Assembly: GCA_045863555.1 (NCBI GenBank) | Contig: BTUU01000006.1 | Coordinates: 186,001-250,000 of the forward strand | Length of the DNA: 64,000 nt | Source: JACRLV01 sp045863555 | Lineage (GTDB): Bacteria > Planctomycetota > Phycisphaerae > UBA1845 > Fen-1342 | Direction of reading: 5' to 3' | In this document: one piece after another, positions 17,270 through 26,038 of the stretch | Layout: each line of letters opens with the position of its first letter | Numbering within the stretch: the stretch's first letter is position 1 | The notes under the pieces: model-generated | What the model was told of the DNA's origin: nothing | Databases searched by the model: none | Seen by the model: only the letters and a program-made list of their open reading frames with translations | Position numbers and translations under genes: made by a program

Positions 17270-19486
17270 TTACCCCGCGTCGATCAGGTCGAGCTTTTCG
17301 CGAAACTGCCGGCGGAGCGCTTCGCGGAGCGCGATGTGGTCGGACTGCGAAAGCGTCGGATCGCGGCGGATGAGATCGAACGCGTCGCGGCGGGCGAGTT
17401 CGAGGAGCTCGAAGTCGGCGACGAGATCGCCGACGCGCAGCGCGGGTAGGCCGCTCTGGCGCGTGCCGAGCAATTCGCCCGGCCCGCGGATGCGCAGGTC
17501 GGCCTCGGCGATGCGGAAACCGTTCGTCGTTTCGGCGAGGACGCTCAGCCGGTCGACGGCCTTGCCCTTCGTGGCGCTGCCGGCGGCCGGCGCGGCGGGG
17601 CGGCCGGCGGCGGGCGGGCGCTGTGAAACCGCGGGCCCACGCGGCGTCGCCGCTTTTGCCGCGGAACCATGCGCCAGGAGAACGCACAGGCTGTCCTTGG
17701 CGCCGCGCCCGACGCGGCCGCGGAGCTGGTGGAGCTGGGCGAGGCCGAAACGCTCGGCGTGCTGGACGATCATGATGGTCGCATTCGCGACGTCGACTCC
17801 CACCTCGATCACCGTTGTCGAGACGAGCGCCTTGAGCCGCCCCGCCGCGAATTCGCCGATTGCGGCGCGTTTTTCTTCCGGGCGCAGCGAGCCGTGCAGC
17901 ACGCCGACGGGCAGACCCGCCCATGGACCGGCCGTGAGCCGTGCGTGCTCCTCCAGCGTCGAGATCAGGTCCGGGCCGCGCGGGCGAAGGCCTCGCTTTT
18001 TCTGCGCCGCCGGTGCGGCCGGGTTCTCCTCATCCTCCAGCTCGCCGATCGTCGGACAGACGACGTACGCCTGCTCGCCGGCTTCGAGCCGCGTGCGGAC
18101 GTATTTCATGACCGTCTCCCATTCGCGCGCGGGGACGACCTTTGTCGTGATCGACCCGCGCCCGGGCGGTGACGCATCGATCGTCGAGACGTCCAGATCG
18201 CCGAAGACCGTCATGGCGAGCGTGCGCGGGATCGGCGTGGCCGTCATGACCAGCAGGTGCGGCTTGAGCCCTTTCGTGCGGAAGCGGGCCCGCTGCACGA
18301 CGCCGAACTTGTGCTGCTCGTCGATCACGACCATGGCGAGGTCGCGGAAGGCCACATCGTCGTAGACCAGCGCCTGCGTGCCGATGACGAGGTCGACGTC
18401 GCCGCGCTCGACTTCGGCGAGCGTCTCCTCGCGGCGGGGTCGGAGCTGCGCGCTGGTCAGCAGCCGGCGGCGGACGCGGCTGCCCGCGAGGTAGCGCTCC
18501 ACATTGGCGAAGTGCTGTTCGGCCAGGATCTCGGTCGGCGCCATGATGGCCGCCTGCGCGCCGGCCGCGATCGCCGCGAGGCAGGCGTAGAGGGCGATGA
18601 CCGTTTTTCCGCTGCCGACGTCGCCCTGGAGGAGCCGCGTCATCGCGTGGCCGCTGCCGAGGTCGGCGCAGATTTCGCGGATCACGCGGTTCTGCGAGGC
18701 CGTCAGGTCGAACGGAAACCGGGCGCGGATACGCTGGTCGATTTCGGGCGTCACGGTGATTCTCGAAGCGGCGTCGAGCTGGACGGTCCTGCGTCGCCGC
18801 AGCGCCAGCGACACTTCGAGCATCAGGAACTCTTCGTAGGCGAGCCGCCGCCGGGCCTGAGCGAGTTGCTGATCATCCTCGGGCGTGTGCATGGTGCGGA
18901 TGGCGGCTTCGCGCGGCGGCAGGTCGCGGGCGGTGCGGAGGCTCTCGGGGAGGAACTCGGTGATGGGGAGTTGCGGGTGGGCGAGGATGTTCTGGATCAC
19001 GCGGCGGATCGCGAGCGACGGCAGGCCGGCCGTCTCCGAGTAGACGCCGACCTGCCGCCTCCCGGCGACGGGGGCGCGCAGGTCCGCGTCGGTCTCAAAG
19101 GTCTGCACGCTGGGGTGAACGATGCCGGGCTTGCCGTCGAAGAGGCTCACCTCGCCCGTGGCGACGACCGTGACGCCGGGTCGGATGCCGCGGCCGGCGT
19201 GCTGCTTGTTGAACCAGCGGAGACGGCAGACGCCGGTGCCGTCGCCGATATCGGCCCAGAAGTGCGGGTGATGGCGGCGGGTGTCGATGACCTCGCCGCG
19301 GACGGTGGCGATGACGCCGGGGGTGAGCTCGGCGATCTCCACGTCGCCGATTTCGGTTTCGTAGCGGAAGGGGTAGTACTCGAGGAGATCGCCGACGGTC
19401 GTGAGGCCGAGCTTCTCGAAGAGCACGGCGCGTGCGGGACCGACGCCGCGAATGTACTGGAGGTTGTCGGAGGCGCTCGGGCCCAT
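17270..19486 (-). CDS. recG: ATP-dependent DNA helicase RecG
   Basis: Branch-migrating helicase for stalled forks and recombination intermediates. The N terminus has the wedge/OB region (YIRGVGPARAVLFEKLGL, then DIGDGTGVCRLRWFN). The motor shows QGDVGSGKTVIAL (Walker A), VVIDEQHKFGVVQR (motif II), MTATPIPRTLA (motif III) and QLRGRVGRG (motif VI). Two Ala/Pro-rich insertions are unusual: one around EENPAAPAAQKKR and a longer one of about 35 residues after CVLLAHG, just beyond motif VI, before the conserved GFRIAEADLRIRGPGELLGT. The total of 738 residues is slightly longer than typical. Confidence 0.95.
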   Translation of the reverse strand: MGPSASDNLQYIRGVGPARAVLFEKLGLTTVGDLLEYYPFRYETEIGDVEIAELTPGVIATVRGEVIDTRRHHPHFWADIGDGTGVCRLRWFNKQHAGRGIRPGVTVVATGEVSLFDGKPGIVHPSVQTFETDADLRAPVAGRRQVGVYSETAGLPSLAIRRVIQNILAHPQLPITEFLPESLRTARDLPPREAAIRTMHTPEDDQQLAQARRRLAYEEFLMLEVSLALRRRRTVQLDAASRITVTPEIDQRIRARFPFDLTASQNRVIREICADLGSGHAMTRLLQGDVGSGKTVIALYACLAAIAAGAQAAIMAPTEILAEQHFANVERYLAGSRVRRRLLTSAQLRPRREETLAEVERGDVDLVIGTQALVYDDVAFRDLAMVVIDEQHKFGVVQRARFRTKGLKPHLLVMTATPIPRTLAMTVFGDLDVSTIDASPPGRGSITTKVVPAREWETVMKYVRTRLEAGEQAYVVCPTIGELEDEENPAAPAAQKKRGLRPRGPDLISTLEEHARLTAGPWAGLPVGVLHGSLRPEEKRAAIGEFAAGRLKALVSTTVIEVGVDVANATIMIVQHAERFGLAQLHQLRGRVGRGAKDSLCVLLAHGSAAKAATPRGPAVSQRPPAAGRPAAPAAGSATKGKAVDRLSVLAETTNGFRIAEADLRIRGPGELLGTRQSGLPALRVGDLVADFELLELARRDAFDLIRRDPTLSQSDHIALREALRRQFREKLDLIDAG

Positions 19487-19571
19487 CGGGGAAATGGTAC
19501 GGGGCGACCGCGAATGGGTCGCCCCGGCCGGTGTTCATCGATGCAGGGCGTTCCACCCTGCGAGGCGCGCA

Positions 19572-20021
19572 TCAGGGGATGACGAGCTTCGTACCGACCT
19601 TGAGCTTCTTGGGGTCGGAGATCTTCGACTTGTTCGCGTTGTAGATCGTGCGCCACTTGTTCGCGTCGCCGTAGTACTTCTGCGCGATCTCGGAGAGCGT
19701 ATCGCCCTTCTGAACGGTATAGCTGCGGGTCTTCGAGGCCGTCGTCTTTGGCTTGGCCGTGCCCGTGCTGCGGGGTTTAGCGGCGGGCCGGGGCGCGGGC
19801 TCAACGGCCTCGCTGCCGGTGTAGGTCGGTTCGCTCAAACCGGGATCCGAGCCGGTATCCGTCGACGACCCTGGCTGGCCGCCGGTCGAGTTCATGTTGT
19901 CCATCCGGCCCGATCCGACGTAGGGCTCGTCGGTGGGCTGGGGTTTCTGGGTCTGCTGGGCACATGCGGTGAGCAGCAGCGGCAGGATGAGCGTGCAGGC
20001 GGCGGCGATCCGGCGGATCAT
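19572..20021 (-). CDS. LysM-domain lipoprotein
   Basis: Lipoprotein signal with lipobox LTAC (about residues 17-20), a low-complexity Pro/Thr/Ser/Lys linker, and one C-terminal LysM domain beginning YTVQKGDTLSEIAQKYYGD and ending GTKLVIP. LysM binds peptidoglycan, so the protein probably ties the outer membrane to the wall. ATG 20021 has AAGGAGG just upstream; longer in-frame starts would bury the lipobox. It lies 85 bases ahead of recG on the same strand. Confidence 0.85.
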   Translation of the reverse strand: MIRRIAAACTLILPLLLTACAQQTQKPQPTDEPYVGSGRMDNMNSTGGQPGSSTDTGSDPGLSEPTYTGSEAVEPAPRPAAKPRSTGTAKPKTTASKTRSYTVQKGDTLSEIAQKYYGDANKWRTIYNANKSKISDPKKLKVGTKLVIP

Positions 20022-20240
20022 GGGTTCCTCCTTGAGAGTTCGGCGGTCGCTTATCGGAACGCCGATAGCAGACACCAGACGGCGCGAGTTGTAAAGGACC
20101 CTGGATTTCGAAGGCAATTCGCAGCGTTTTTTTTCACGCATCGCGGTTCCGGGAGGGGCCCGGCGGACCTGGGAAGCGGCGGGATTTCGCGGCGACCAGA
20201 CGGTCTCGCGCGTTCGACGCACGAGCGGGCGCGTCGCGGG

Positions 20241-21386
20241 CTAAGCGACGATCAGCGTGTCGTCCGACTCGCGCACCACTTTCGTGCCGAATCGCCGGCC
20301 GCACGTGTTCAGGCGCTCGCGGAGCCATTCGACATCGGCGGGCGGCGCGCGGCGCAGTTGCAGTTGCTGCGCGCGGAAAACGACCATCCGCGACTCGACG
20401 AGCCGGCCGGTCGAGCTTGCATCGGCGTCCTGCGCCGCCGGCGGGCGCGGACCGGCAAACGTGAGGAGGTACATCACGGCCAGATCGCCGCGAAACTCCT
20501 CGCAGCCCCCGATGCCCTCGTAGTCGGTCACGAAATCTCCGCAGCCGTAGAGGATCAGACCGCTGCCGTACTTTTCGATCGTTTTGGCGTGATGCGACGA
20601 GTGGCCGTGCACGACGTCGACGCCGCCGTCGACGAGGCGATGGGCGAATCGGACCTGATCGGCGGGAATGTCATAGCTCCAGTTGGGGCCCCAGTGGATG
20701 GAGACGATGACGATGTCGCCCGAGCGCTTCGATCCGCGCGCGCCCCGCGCGATGCGCTCGGCGGTCTCGGCAGAAAGGTCGGGCAGCAGGTTGACTCCGG
20801 GGCGATCGTCGCGCGCGGCCCAGCCGGTCGGAATGCCGCTGCCGGGTGAACCCCACGCATGGATCCACACGCGCACGCCGACGCCGGCCTCCAGCACGGC
20901 GGGCGCCGCGGCCTCCTGCGCGGTAAACCCCGCTCCGGCGCGCGCGATGCCGGCGGCGTCGAGCGTGCGTAGCGTTTCGACCAGGCCCGCCTGGCCCCAG
21001 TCGAGAACATGGTTGTTGGCGAGGCAGCAGCAGTCGATTCCGGCTGTGACGAGACACCCGACGTTTCGCGGGTGCATGCGATAAAGCACTTCCTTGTCCG
21101 CCGCGTCGTCGCTCGTGGTGATGGTGGTTTCGAGATTGACGATCCGCAGCGCCGGGTCGACGCGCGCCAGCTCGGCGAGGGCGTCGCCCCAGATGTACTC
21201 GAACGCGACCGGGCGGTGAAATCGGCCGCGGGCTTTCTCGACGAGGCGCACGTATTCGCGCGCGTCGCGGACGCAGGATTCGTGCAGCAGCGGCGAACCG
21301 GGGTGCGGGAGAATCTGGTCGATCCCCCGGCCGGTCATCACATCGCCGCAGAGGAATAGACAACGCTGCCCGGTGCGTGCAGGCAT
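20241..21386 (-). CDS. CapA/PGA_cap-like metallophosphatase-fold protein
   Basis: 381 residues matching the CapA (PGA_cap) family, related to poly-gamma-glutamate capsule synthesis proteins with a calcineurin-like fold. Visible landmarks: CLFLCGDVMTGRGID near the N terminus, NLETTIT, LANNHVLDWGQAGL, VSIHWGPNWSYDIP and GHSSHHAKTIEKY, which carry the Asp, Asn-His, His-Trp-Gly and GHxxH residues of the family. No signal peptide is clear from the chosen ATG, which has GAGGTG upstream; another ATG at 21419 lacks a ribosome-binding site. No other capsule genes adjoin, so the substrate is unknown. Confidence 0.8.
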   Translation of the reverse strand: MPARTGQRCLFLCGDVMTGRGIDQILPHPGSPLLHESCVRDAREYVRLVEKARGRFHRPVAFEYIWGDALAELARVDPALRIVNLETTITTSDDAADKEVLYRMHPRNVGCLVTAGIDCCCLANNHVLDWGQAGLVETLRTLDAAGIARAGAGFTAQEAAAPAVLEAGVGVRVWIHAWGSPGSGIPTGWAARDDRPGVNLLPDLSAETAERIARGARGSKRSGDIVIVSIHWGPNWSYDIPADQVRFAHRLVDGGVDVVHGHSSHHAKTIEKYGSGLILYGCGDFVTDYEGIGGCEEFRGDLAVMYLLTFAGPRPPAAQDADASSTGRLVESRMVVFRAQQLQLRRAPPADVEWLRERLNTCGRRFGTKVVRESDDTLIVA

Positions 21387-21548
21387 GGGTTCGCACCTCA
21401 CGGCATCCTGGAGGATCATTCCGGGGTCCGGCGGAAAAGCAAGTGGGATGCCGCGGGCTGCGGGCCCGCGCTCGAAGCGGCTCGGGCGGCGCGCCTGTGC
21501 GGGACGGGCGCCGGAGGTACGCTCATCCACGCCCTGCGCGTCGCGGCG

Positions 21549-21878
21549 TCACGTGCGCCGGGGTGTTTCGAGGCTGATTCCGATTTCGAATGTGCCGGTG
21601 CTGACGCGGCGGCTGTGGGCGACCCGGCCCGCGATCGGCTCGCCGCCCAGTTCCACCTCGACAAACGCGCCGGGTTCGAGCGGCCGGGCGAGTTGCACGG
21701 CGAGCCCCTCGGGTGAGATGTTGATTGTCTCGCCTGTTTCGGAGACTAGTTGGCCGATCGAGTCGCGGCTGCGCAGCGTGCAGCGCGAGCGATGGGCGAT
21801 CCGGGGAGAACGGCCGGCCCGCGGCCTTCGTCCCAGGCCGACCGTCACGCCGTCGCGTCTTCCGGGTGCGATCTGCAT
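21549..21878 (-). CDS. PilZ-domain protein, candidate c-di-GMP receptor
   Basis: 109 residues forming a single PilZ domain. RRxxR-like RSRCTLRSRD near the start and INISPEGLAVQL (the D/NxSxxG motif) are the two parts of the c-di-GMP-binding site, followed by GAFVEVELGGEPIAGRVAHSR (described as the barrel strands). The first Arg cluster is not a perfect RxxxR, so binding needs testing. ATG 21878 is selected because GGAGG lies 4 to 8 bases upstream; an upstream start at 21905 is possible. Confidence 0.75.
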   Translation of the reverse strand: MQIAPGRRDGVTVGLGRRPRAGRSPRIAHRSRCTLRSRDSIGQLVSETGETINISPEGLAVQLARPLEPGAFVEVELGGEPIAGRVAHSRRVSTGTFEIGISLETPRRT

Positions 21879-22025
21879 CGGAACCTCCATTCCTGAAGCG
21901 TTCAATATAAGGAGCGGCTTGGCGCTATGCGCAAATATCGGTCGTTTGCGGAAGTTTGCTTGAGAGCCGTGAACGGGCCTTTCGCGCGGCTTGATGGCGA
22001 GGCCGGTGGGACGAGAATTCGGCCG

Positions 22026-22916
22026 CTACGAACGTGCGAGCGGTTCGATCGCCGAGACCAAGAGCCGCTCTCCGGTTGCGTGGAGCTGATCCGCGGTCAC
22101 CGGTCGCCCTGCGAGCAGACCGTTGTTGCAGGTCTCGGCCGCCTGCTGCAAATCAGCCGGACTCGCCAGCAGCGCCCGCAGCCCATCGCCGGCATGCAGC
22201 GCGAGCGTGGAGGCCTCATCCGGAAAGAGCGCCCGCAGCGCCCGGCCCCACGCGGCCGGCCAGCCCTCGATCTCCTCCTCGCGGCTGAGGCGCGCGATTG
22301 CGAGGACGCGGCCGAGGTCCTTGCAGCTTCGCTTCGTGCGCGTCCCCTCGATCAGGTCCGGGCGGAGGCGCGGATGTTCGAGCAGATTGGCGAGGGCCAT
22401 CATTTCCGGCCGGGCGGCGCGGATGCCGAACTCGGTTTCGACCGCATCGAACGTCGCGATACCCGTGAATCGAAAGCTCGGCAGGCCGAAGTGCTTGCCG
22501 CCGGCGAGCGCGAAGCGCAGCCAGCGGCGCGTCGTCTGCCCCGGCGCCGGTTCGGTCAGCAACTCGATGAACCAGTCGCTGCTGCCCGGCGGATAGAGCC
22601 GAAGCGCCGGCAATTCGTCGTCCGGCGTCGCAGCCGTGCCGGCCGCGGCGAACCGGCCGCCGGCGCGCTGCGTCCAGCCCGCGGCGATGAGCCGCTCGGC
22701 GACGGCCTGGCCCGCCGTCGGGGCGGCGCCGCGCGGGGAGAGCACGCTGTCGACGTCCTTCGTGCGGACGGGAAACGGCGCGGCGCGGCGCGAAAGCCCG
22801 TAGGCCGCCGCGAGGCTGCCAATGACGATTATGTGCGGGTGGATTTCCCTCGGGATCGCAGCGGCGACCTCGCGGAGGACTTCGGCCGGCTGAATCGCGC
22901 GTAGCTGCGTGGTCAC
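22026..22916 (-). CDS. Nucleotidyltransferase-like toxin of an AbiE-like pair
   Basis: About 296 residues from the GTG at 22916, which overlaps the preceding gene by 4 bases (GTGA). VIGSLAAAYGL followed by TKDVDSVL gives the GS...DxD signature of the nucleotidyltransferase superfamily, and DWFIELL could supply the third acidic residue. This fits AbiEii-type toxins, which transfer nucleotides and halt growth during phage infection or antitoxin loss. The C-terminal half is helical and not recognised. A longer frame exists upstream but it lies inside the antitoxin gene. Toxic activity is inference from the pairing. Confidence 0.65.
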   Translation of the reverse strand: MTTQLRAIQPAEVLREVAAAIPREIHPHIIVIGSLAAAYGLSRRAAPFPVRTKDVDSVLSPRGAAPTAGQAVAERLIAAGWTQRAGGRFAAAGTAATPDDELPALRLYPPGSSDWFIELLTEPAPGQTTRRWLRFALAGGKHFGLPSFRFTGIATFDAVETEFGIRAARPEMMALANLLEHPRLRPDLIEGTRTKRSCKDLGRVLAIARLSREEEIEGWPAAWGRALRALFPDEASTLALHAGDGLRALLASPADLQQAAETCNNGLLAGRPVTADQLHATGERLLVSAIEPLARS

Positions 22917-23971
22917 GCGACGCCCCCCGGCGGCCGATTCGAGAACTCGTCGATGAACTGCTCGGCCTGGGCGTCGAGACGGGCCTCGTAGAGATCGAGG
23001 ATGCACTCGACCGGGTCCGCCCATGCGAGCCCGCCCGCGCGCGGCGTGAAGAGCGGATCGGCGTGCCGGACGGCGTGCACGATGACATTTGCCGGCTTGT
23101 GCGGGTCATCCTCGCGCCGCAGCGCGGGGTCGAGCGACCGGACCAGCCCGAGGTCGACGCGGCGGCCGGGGCAATGAATCGAGAGATCGAGCCGCGGCGT
23201 TCCGACGAGATCCAGATCGGGCAGGTAATACCGCGCGCCGAGCACACCGCCGATCGCGACGTCGACCGGCCGGAGCGCTTCGAGCCGGCGCAGATGCTCC
23301 TCGGGCGTTCGCGGCTGGCCGGATCGGTCGACGTAGCGGATCGTCGAGCGCTGCCGCTCGGAGTTTGCGACGAGCCGCGCGAATTCGGGTCGGGGAAAAA
23401 ACGCGAGCGAGACGCTGCGATCGGACTGCCGCTCGACCCGGTTCCCCAGTGATTTCAGGACGCGGGCGACTGTCGGATACGAACACCCGGCCGCGGCCGC
23501 CAGCCAACCCGTCGTGACCGGGGTCCGGCGCGTGAGCCACTGGTGGATGAGCAGTTTGACGAGGACGAATTCGTAGTCGACCCGCAGGAGTCGGCCGACG
23601 GGCTCCGCGGCCTCGCGCTGCACGAGTTCGGCAAGCCAGGGCTGGACGTCGTCGGGCGGCGGCGCGGGCAGGCCGTCGAACCGGCCGTTCTCAGCGGGGA
23701 TGCAGATGGCAAGACGCTGGAGCACCTCGGGCTGGAGGATCGCGGCCGCCCGCCGCCATTCTTCCTCAAGGCGCGCCCGCGTGATCCCCGGCCGAACGAG
23801 CAGGAGGTACGCAAGAGCGCCCGGGCGGCGCGTGAGCTCATAGGCCAGGTCGATCAGGGCGGTTCGGATGGTCCGCGAGGCTTCTACATCGGCCTTGACG
23901 AGGGCAATCGACCGGCCGTCCGCGTGGATGGGATCGGGCCGGCCGGGCCTGTGATTGCGTTCGCCAGTCAA
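22913..23971 (-). CDS. Winged-helix regulator/antitoxin of an AbiE-like pair
   Basis: 352 residues. A helix-turn-helix lies near residues 150-170 (TTGWLAAAAGCSYPTVARVL), as in AbiEi antitoxins and related regulators. The C-terminal half (RPVDVAIGGVLGARYYLPD, then DLSIHCPGRRVDL and a final ADPVECILDLYEARLDAQAE) matches the AbiEi C-terminal plan of a folded domain ending in the DxxxxxxR helix. The TTG start has GAGG 7 bases upstream and lies within operator copy 1. The gene and its overlapping partner form a type IV-like toxin-antitoxin unit, probably autoregulated through three upstream repeats. Confidence 0.65.
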   Translation of the reverse strand: MTGERNHRPGRPDPIHADGRSIALVKADVEASRTIRTALIDLAYELTRRPGALAYLLLVRPGITRARLEEEWRRAAAILQPEVLQRLAICIPAENGRFDGLPAPPPDDVQPWLAELVQREAAEPVGRLLRVDYEFVLVKLLIHQWLTRRTPVTTGWLAAAAGCSYPTVARVLKSLGNRVERQSDRSVSLAFFPRPEFARLVANSERQRSTIRYVDRSGQPRTPEEHLRRLEALRPVDVAIGGVLGARYYLPDLDLVGTPRLDLSIHCPGRRVDLGLVRSLDPALRREDDPHKPANVIVHAVRHADPLFTPRAGGLAWADPVECILDLYEARLDAQAEQFIDEFSNRPPGGVA

Positions 23972-24030
23972 ACCTGCACCTCAATTCCAAATTTGCAAGT
24001 GAATTATAAACCTGCAAGTCGAAAAGTCAA
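23970..24030 (-). promoter_or_regulatory. Promoter with three 19-base-pitch operator repeats
   Basis: On the minus strand TTGACT (24025-24030) and TATAAT (24003-24008) are 16 bases apart, the best sigma-70 promoter in the window. Three copies of AAA(CCT/TTT)GCA begin at 23970, 23989 and 24008 on the plus strand, exactly 19 bases apart; copies 2 and 3 continue into AGT. Copy 3 fills the spacer, copy 2 covers the expected transcript start and copy 1 covers the TTG start codon. Confidence 0.7.
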
Positions 24031-24214
24031 CCCGCGCGCGTTTCCATCGGGTAACGAGGGTCGAAGGCTCGCGGTGATCACGTTATCACACCTTCACGTT
24101 GTTACTCGGTCCCGTTATCGCGCATCGCGCTCGCGTCGCCGCACGATCCGCGAAATAATCCGCCTCAGCGCCCGAACCCGGCCGATGCCCAGTCCGTACC
24201 CATCGAGGAATGCC

Positions 24215-24823
24215 GTGCACGAGCCCAGCGACGAACAGCTCCTGGCGGATCACCAGCACGGCGTGGCCGGAGCATTTGACGCACTCGTGCGCCGGCATGT
24301 GAACGAGCTGTACGGCTTTCTGGCCCGGTTCGTGGGCAACGCAACGGCGGCCGACGACATCGTGCAGGACACGTTCGTGCAGGTTCACCTCGCGGCGGCG
24401 ACGTTTGATCCGGGTCGTTCGTTTCGGCCCTGGCTGTACACGATCGCCGCGAACAAGGCCCGCGACCATTTGCGGTCGCGGGGGCGGCGGCAGGAGCTGT
24501 CGCTCGACAGCGGCGGCGGCGACGAAGACGCGCCGGGCGCCGGGCAGTATGTGGAGTCGGACGATGCGTCGCATACCGACGCCGTCCTGGAGAGGGAGCA
24601 GAAGGAGACGGTCCGTGCGCTGGTCGACCGGATGCCCGAGCATTTTCGAACGATCCTGCTGCTGGGGTACTTCCAGCAGCTCCCCTACGCGGAGATCGCC
24701 GAGGTGCTCGATATCCCGGTCGGCACGGTGAAATCGCGGCTGCACGCCGCGGTGAATTACTTCGCCGACCTCTGGCGGCGGCACACGGGCTCGACGCAGA
24801 CGGTGAATCATGACGATGCCTGA
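24215..24823 (+). CDS. ECF-type RNA polymerase sigma factor
   Basis: Two-domain extracytoplasmic-function sigma factor of about 202 residues. Region 2 is FDALVRRHVNELYGFLARF through AADDIVQDTFVQVHLAA and FRPWLYTIAANKARDHLRSR; region 4 is LLGYFQQLPYAEIAEVLDI with VGTVKSRLHAAV as the -35-reading helix. GTG 24215 is preferred (GAGGA 6 bases upstream), with ATG 24185 as the alternative. Its 3' end overlaps the next gene, which encodes a membrane protein likely to be its anti-sigma factor, so activity is probably controlled by an envelope signal. Confidence 0.88.
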   Translation: MHEPSDEQLLADHQHGVAGAFDALVRRHVNELYGFLARFVGNATAADDIVQDTFVQVHLAAATFDPGRSFRPWLYTIAANKARDHLRSRGRRQELSLDSGGGDEDAPGAGQYVESDDASHTDAVLEREQKETVRALVDRMPEHFRTILLLGYFQQLPYAEIAEVLDIPVGTVKSRLHAAVNYFADLWRRHTGSTQTVNHDDA

Positions 24824-25862
24824 GAACTCACAACCGATGTTTCCGACGAACGCGTATGACGAGGCGCTGCTCGAGCTGCATCTCGGGCGGCTCAGCGAGT
24901 CCGAACGCGACGCCCTGCTCGGGCGAATCGCCTCGGACGCCGACCTGGCCGCCCAGCACGAAGCGCTGGGGCAGGTCTTCGCGACGCTGCGGATGCACGC
25001 CGTCGAGCCGCCCCGGGCGGGGCTGGCCGAGCGCGTGATGGCTCGCGTGGCGGCCGCGGGGCCGACGCTGCGGGCGATTCCCGCGGAGCGGCGACGCCGG
25101 GCGGCGACGGTCCCCGTGGAGAACGAGCGCGTGATCCGTCTGCACTCGCTCCGCGACGTCATCGCGGTGGCGGCGGTCATCGTCCTCGCCATCGGCATCG
25201 GCATGCCGAGCCTGCTGCACATGCGCGACCGCAACCAGCGGACGATGTGCGCCCAGAATCTCGCCCGGCTGGGCGTCGGCTTGCAGCAGTACGCCACGAC
25301 GTTCGGCGATGCGCTGCCGTTCGTCGGCTGGACGTCGAATGACTCCTGGCGGCCGACCAGCGCACCGGGCGTCAACACGGTCCACAATCGCCGGCACCTC
25401 TACCCGCTGCTGCGGGCGGCGTTCGTGCCCGCACAGTCTTTCGTCTGCCCGTCGTCGCGCGGCGTGGCGATGTCCGACGACCAGGTCCGCCGCTACGACG
25501 ACTTCCTCGAATCGCGAAATGTCAGCTACGCCAACCAGAACATGGCCGGCGTCCGCGGTTCGGCGAGCCGGCTGGACGCGTCCATGGTCCTGATGGCCGA
25601 CGACAACCCGCTCTTCGCCGACGGCCTGCCGCTCATCGACTTCGCGGCCCGCGGTCTGGGCTTGGCGGACGGCACGCAGTCGAATTCCCGTTCACATGGC
25701 GGCGTCGGCCAGAACATCCTCCGCCGCGACGGCCGGGTGGAATGGACAACCACGCCCAACTGCGGCGTTGACGGCGACAACATCTGGACGCTGTCGAACG
25801 TGCAGGCCTACACGGGGCGCGAAGGGCCGGCGACGCTGACGGATTCTCACCTGCTCAAGTAA
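24810..25862 (+). CDS. Membrane anti-sigma factor fused to a DUF1559-like pseudopilin domain
   Basis: 350 residues, overlapping the sigma gene by 14 bases. Residues about 15-80 (LLELHLGRLSESERDALLGR) look like a cytoplasmic anti-sigma domain without the zinc HxxxCxxC cluster. A single membrane helix follows near 115-135 (IAVAAVIVLAIGIGMPSLL). The outer part starts CAQNLARLGVGLQQYATTFG and ends with SHGGVGQNILRRDGRVEW, the two hallmarks of DUF1559-type planctomycete pseudopilins, yet it lacks the N-terminal pilin signal. It probably holds the ECF sigma factor at the membrane and releases it on an external cue. The fusion is directly seen; the sensing role is inference. Confidence 0.7.
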   Translation: MTMPENSQPMFPTNAYDEALLELHLGRLSESERDALLGRIASDADLAAQHEALGQVFATLRMHAVEPPRAGLAERVMARVAAAGPTLRAIPAERRRRAATVPVENERVIRLHSLRDVIAVAAVIVLAIGIGMPSLLHMRDRNQRTMCAQNLARLGVGLQQYATTFGDALPFVGWTSNDSWRPTSAPGVNTVHNRRHLYPLLRAAFVPAQSFVCPSSRGVAMSDDQVRRYDDFLESRNVSYANQNMAGVRGSASRLDASMVLMADDNPLFADGLPLIDFAARGLGLADGTQSNSRSHGGVGQNILRRDGRVEWTTTPNCGVDGDNIWTLSNVQAYTGREGPATLTDSHLLK

Positions 25863-25891
25863 TCGGTTCGCCAGTACTAGCAGACTCCCCC

Positions 25892-25931
25892 CCGCGGGCG
25901 ACCGAGTGCATCGGCCGCCCGCGGTTTTTTT
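25892..25931 (+). terminator. Intrinsic terminator after the sigma/anti-sigma operon
   Basis: CCGCGGGCG (25892-25900) pairs with CGCCCGCGG (25916-25924), CCGA/TCGG pair inside, and seven T follow (25925-25931). This is the cleanest terminator in the window. Confidence 0.9.
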
Positions 25932-26038
25932 CATCGCGCCGCTCGTTTTTGACGGGCGTTTCAGCGGCTTCTCGCGATATGCTGATGAGCGCAGGTCGAA
26001 GGGCCGCTTCCCCAGCGGCGTAGCGAGGAGTGATTCAC

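Noticed and set aside
20055..20160. T-run at 20129-20136 as terminator
   Set aside because: No stable stem precedes the T-run on either strand.
21549..22025. GGAGCGGCTTGGCGCTATGC at 21911 as a third full repeat copy
   Set aside because: Only about 20 bases match, with a 3-base deletion; it is a fragment at best.
26030..26038. GTG 26030 as start of the S8 protease
   Set aside because: It overlaps the GAGGAG site that best serves ATG 26039.
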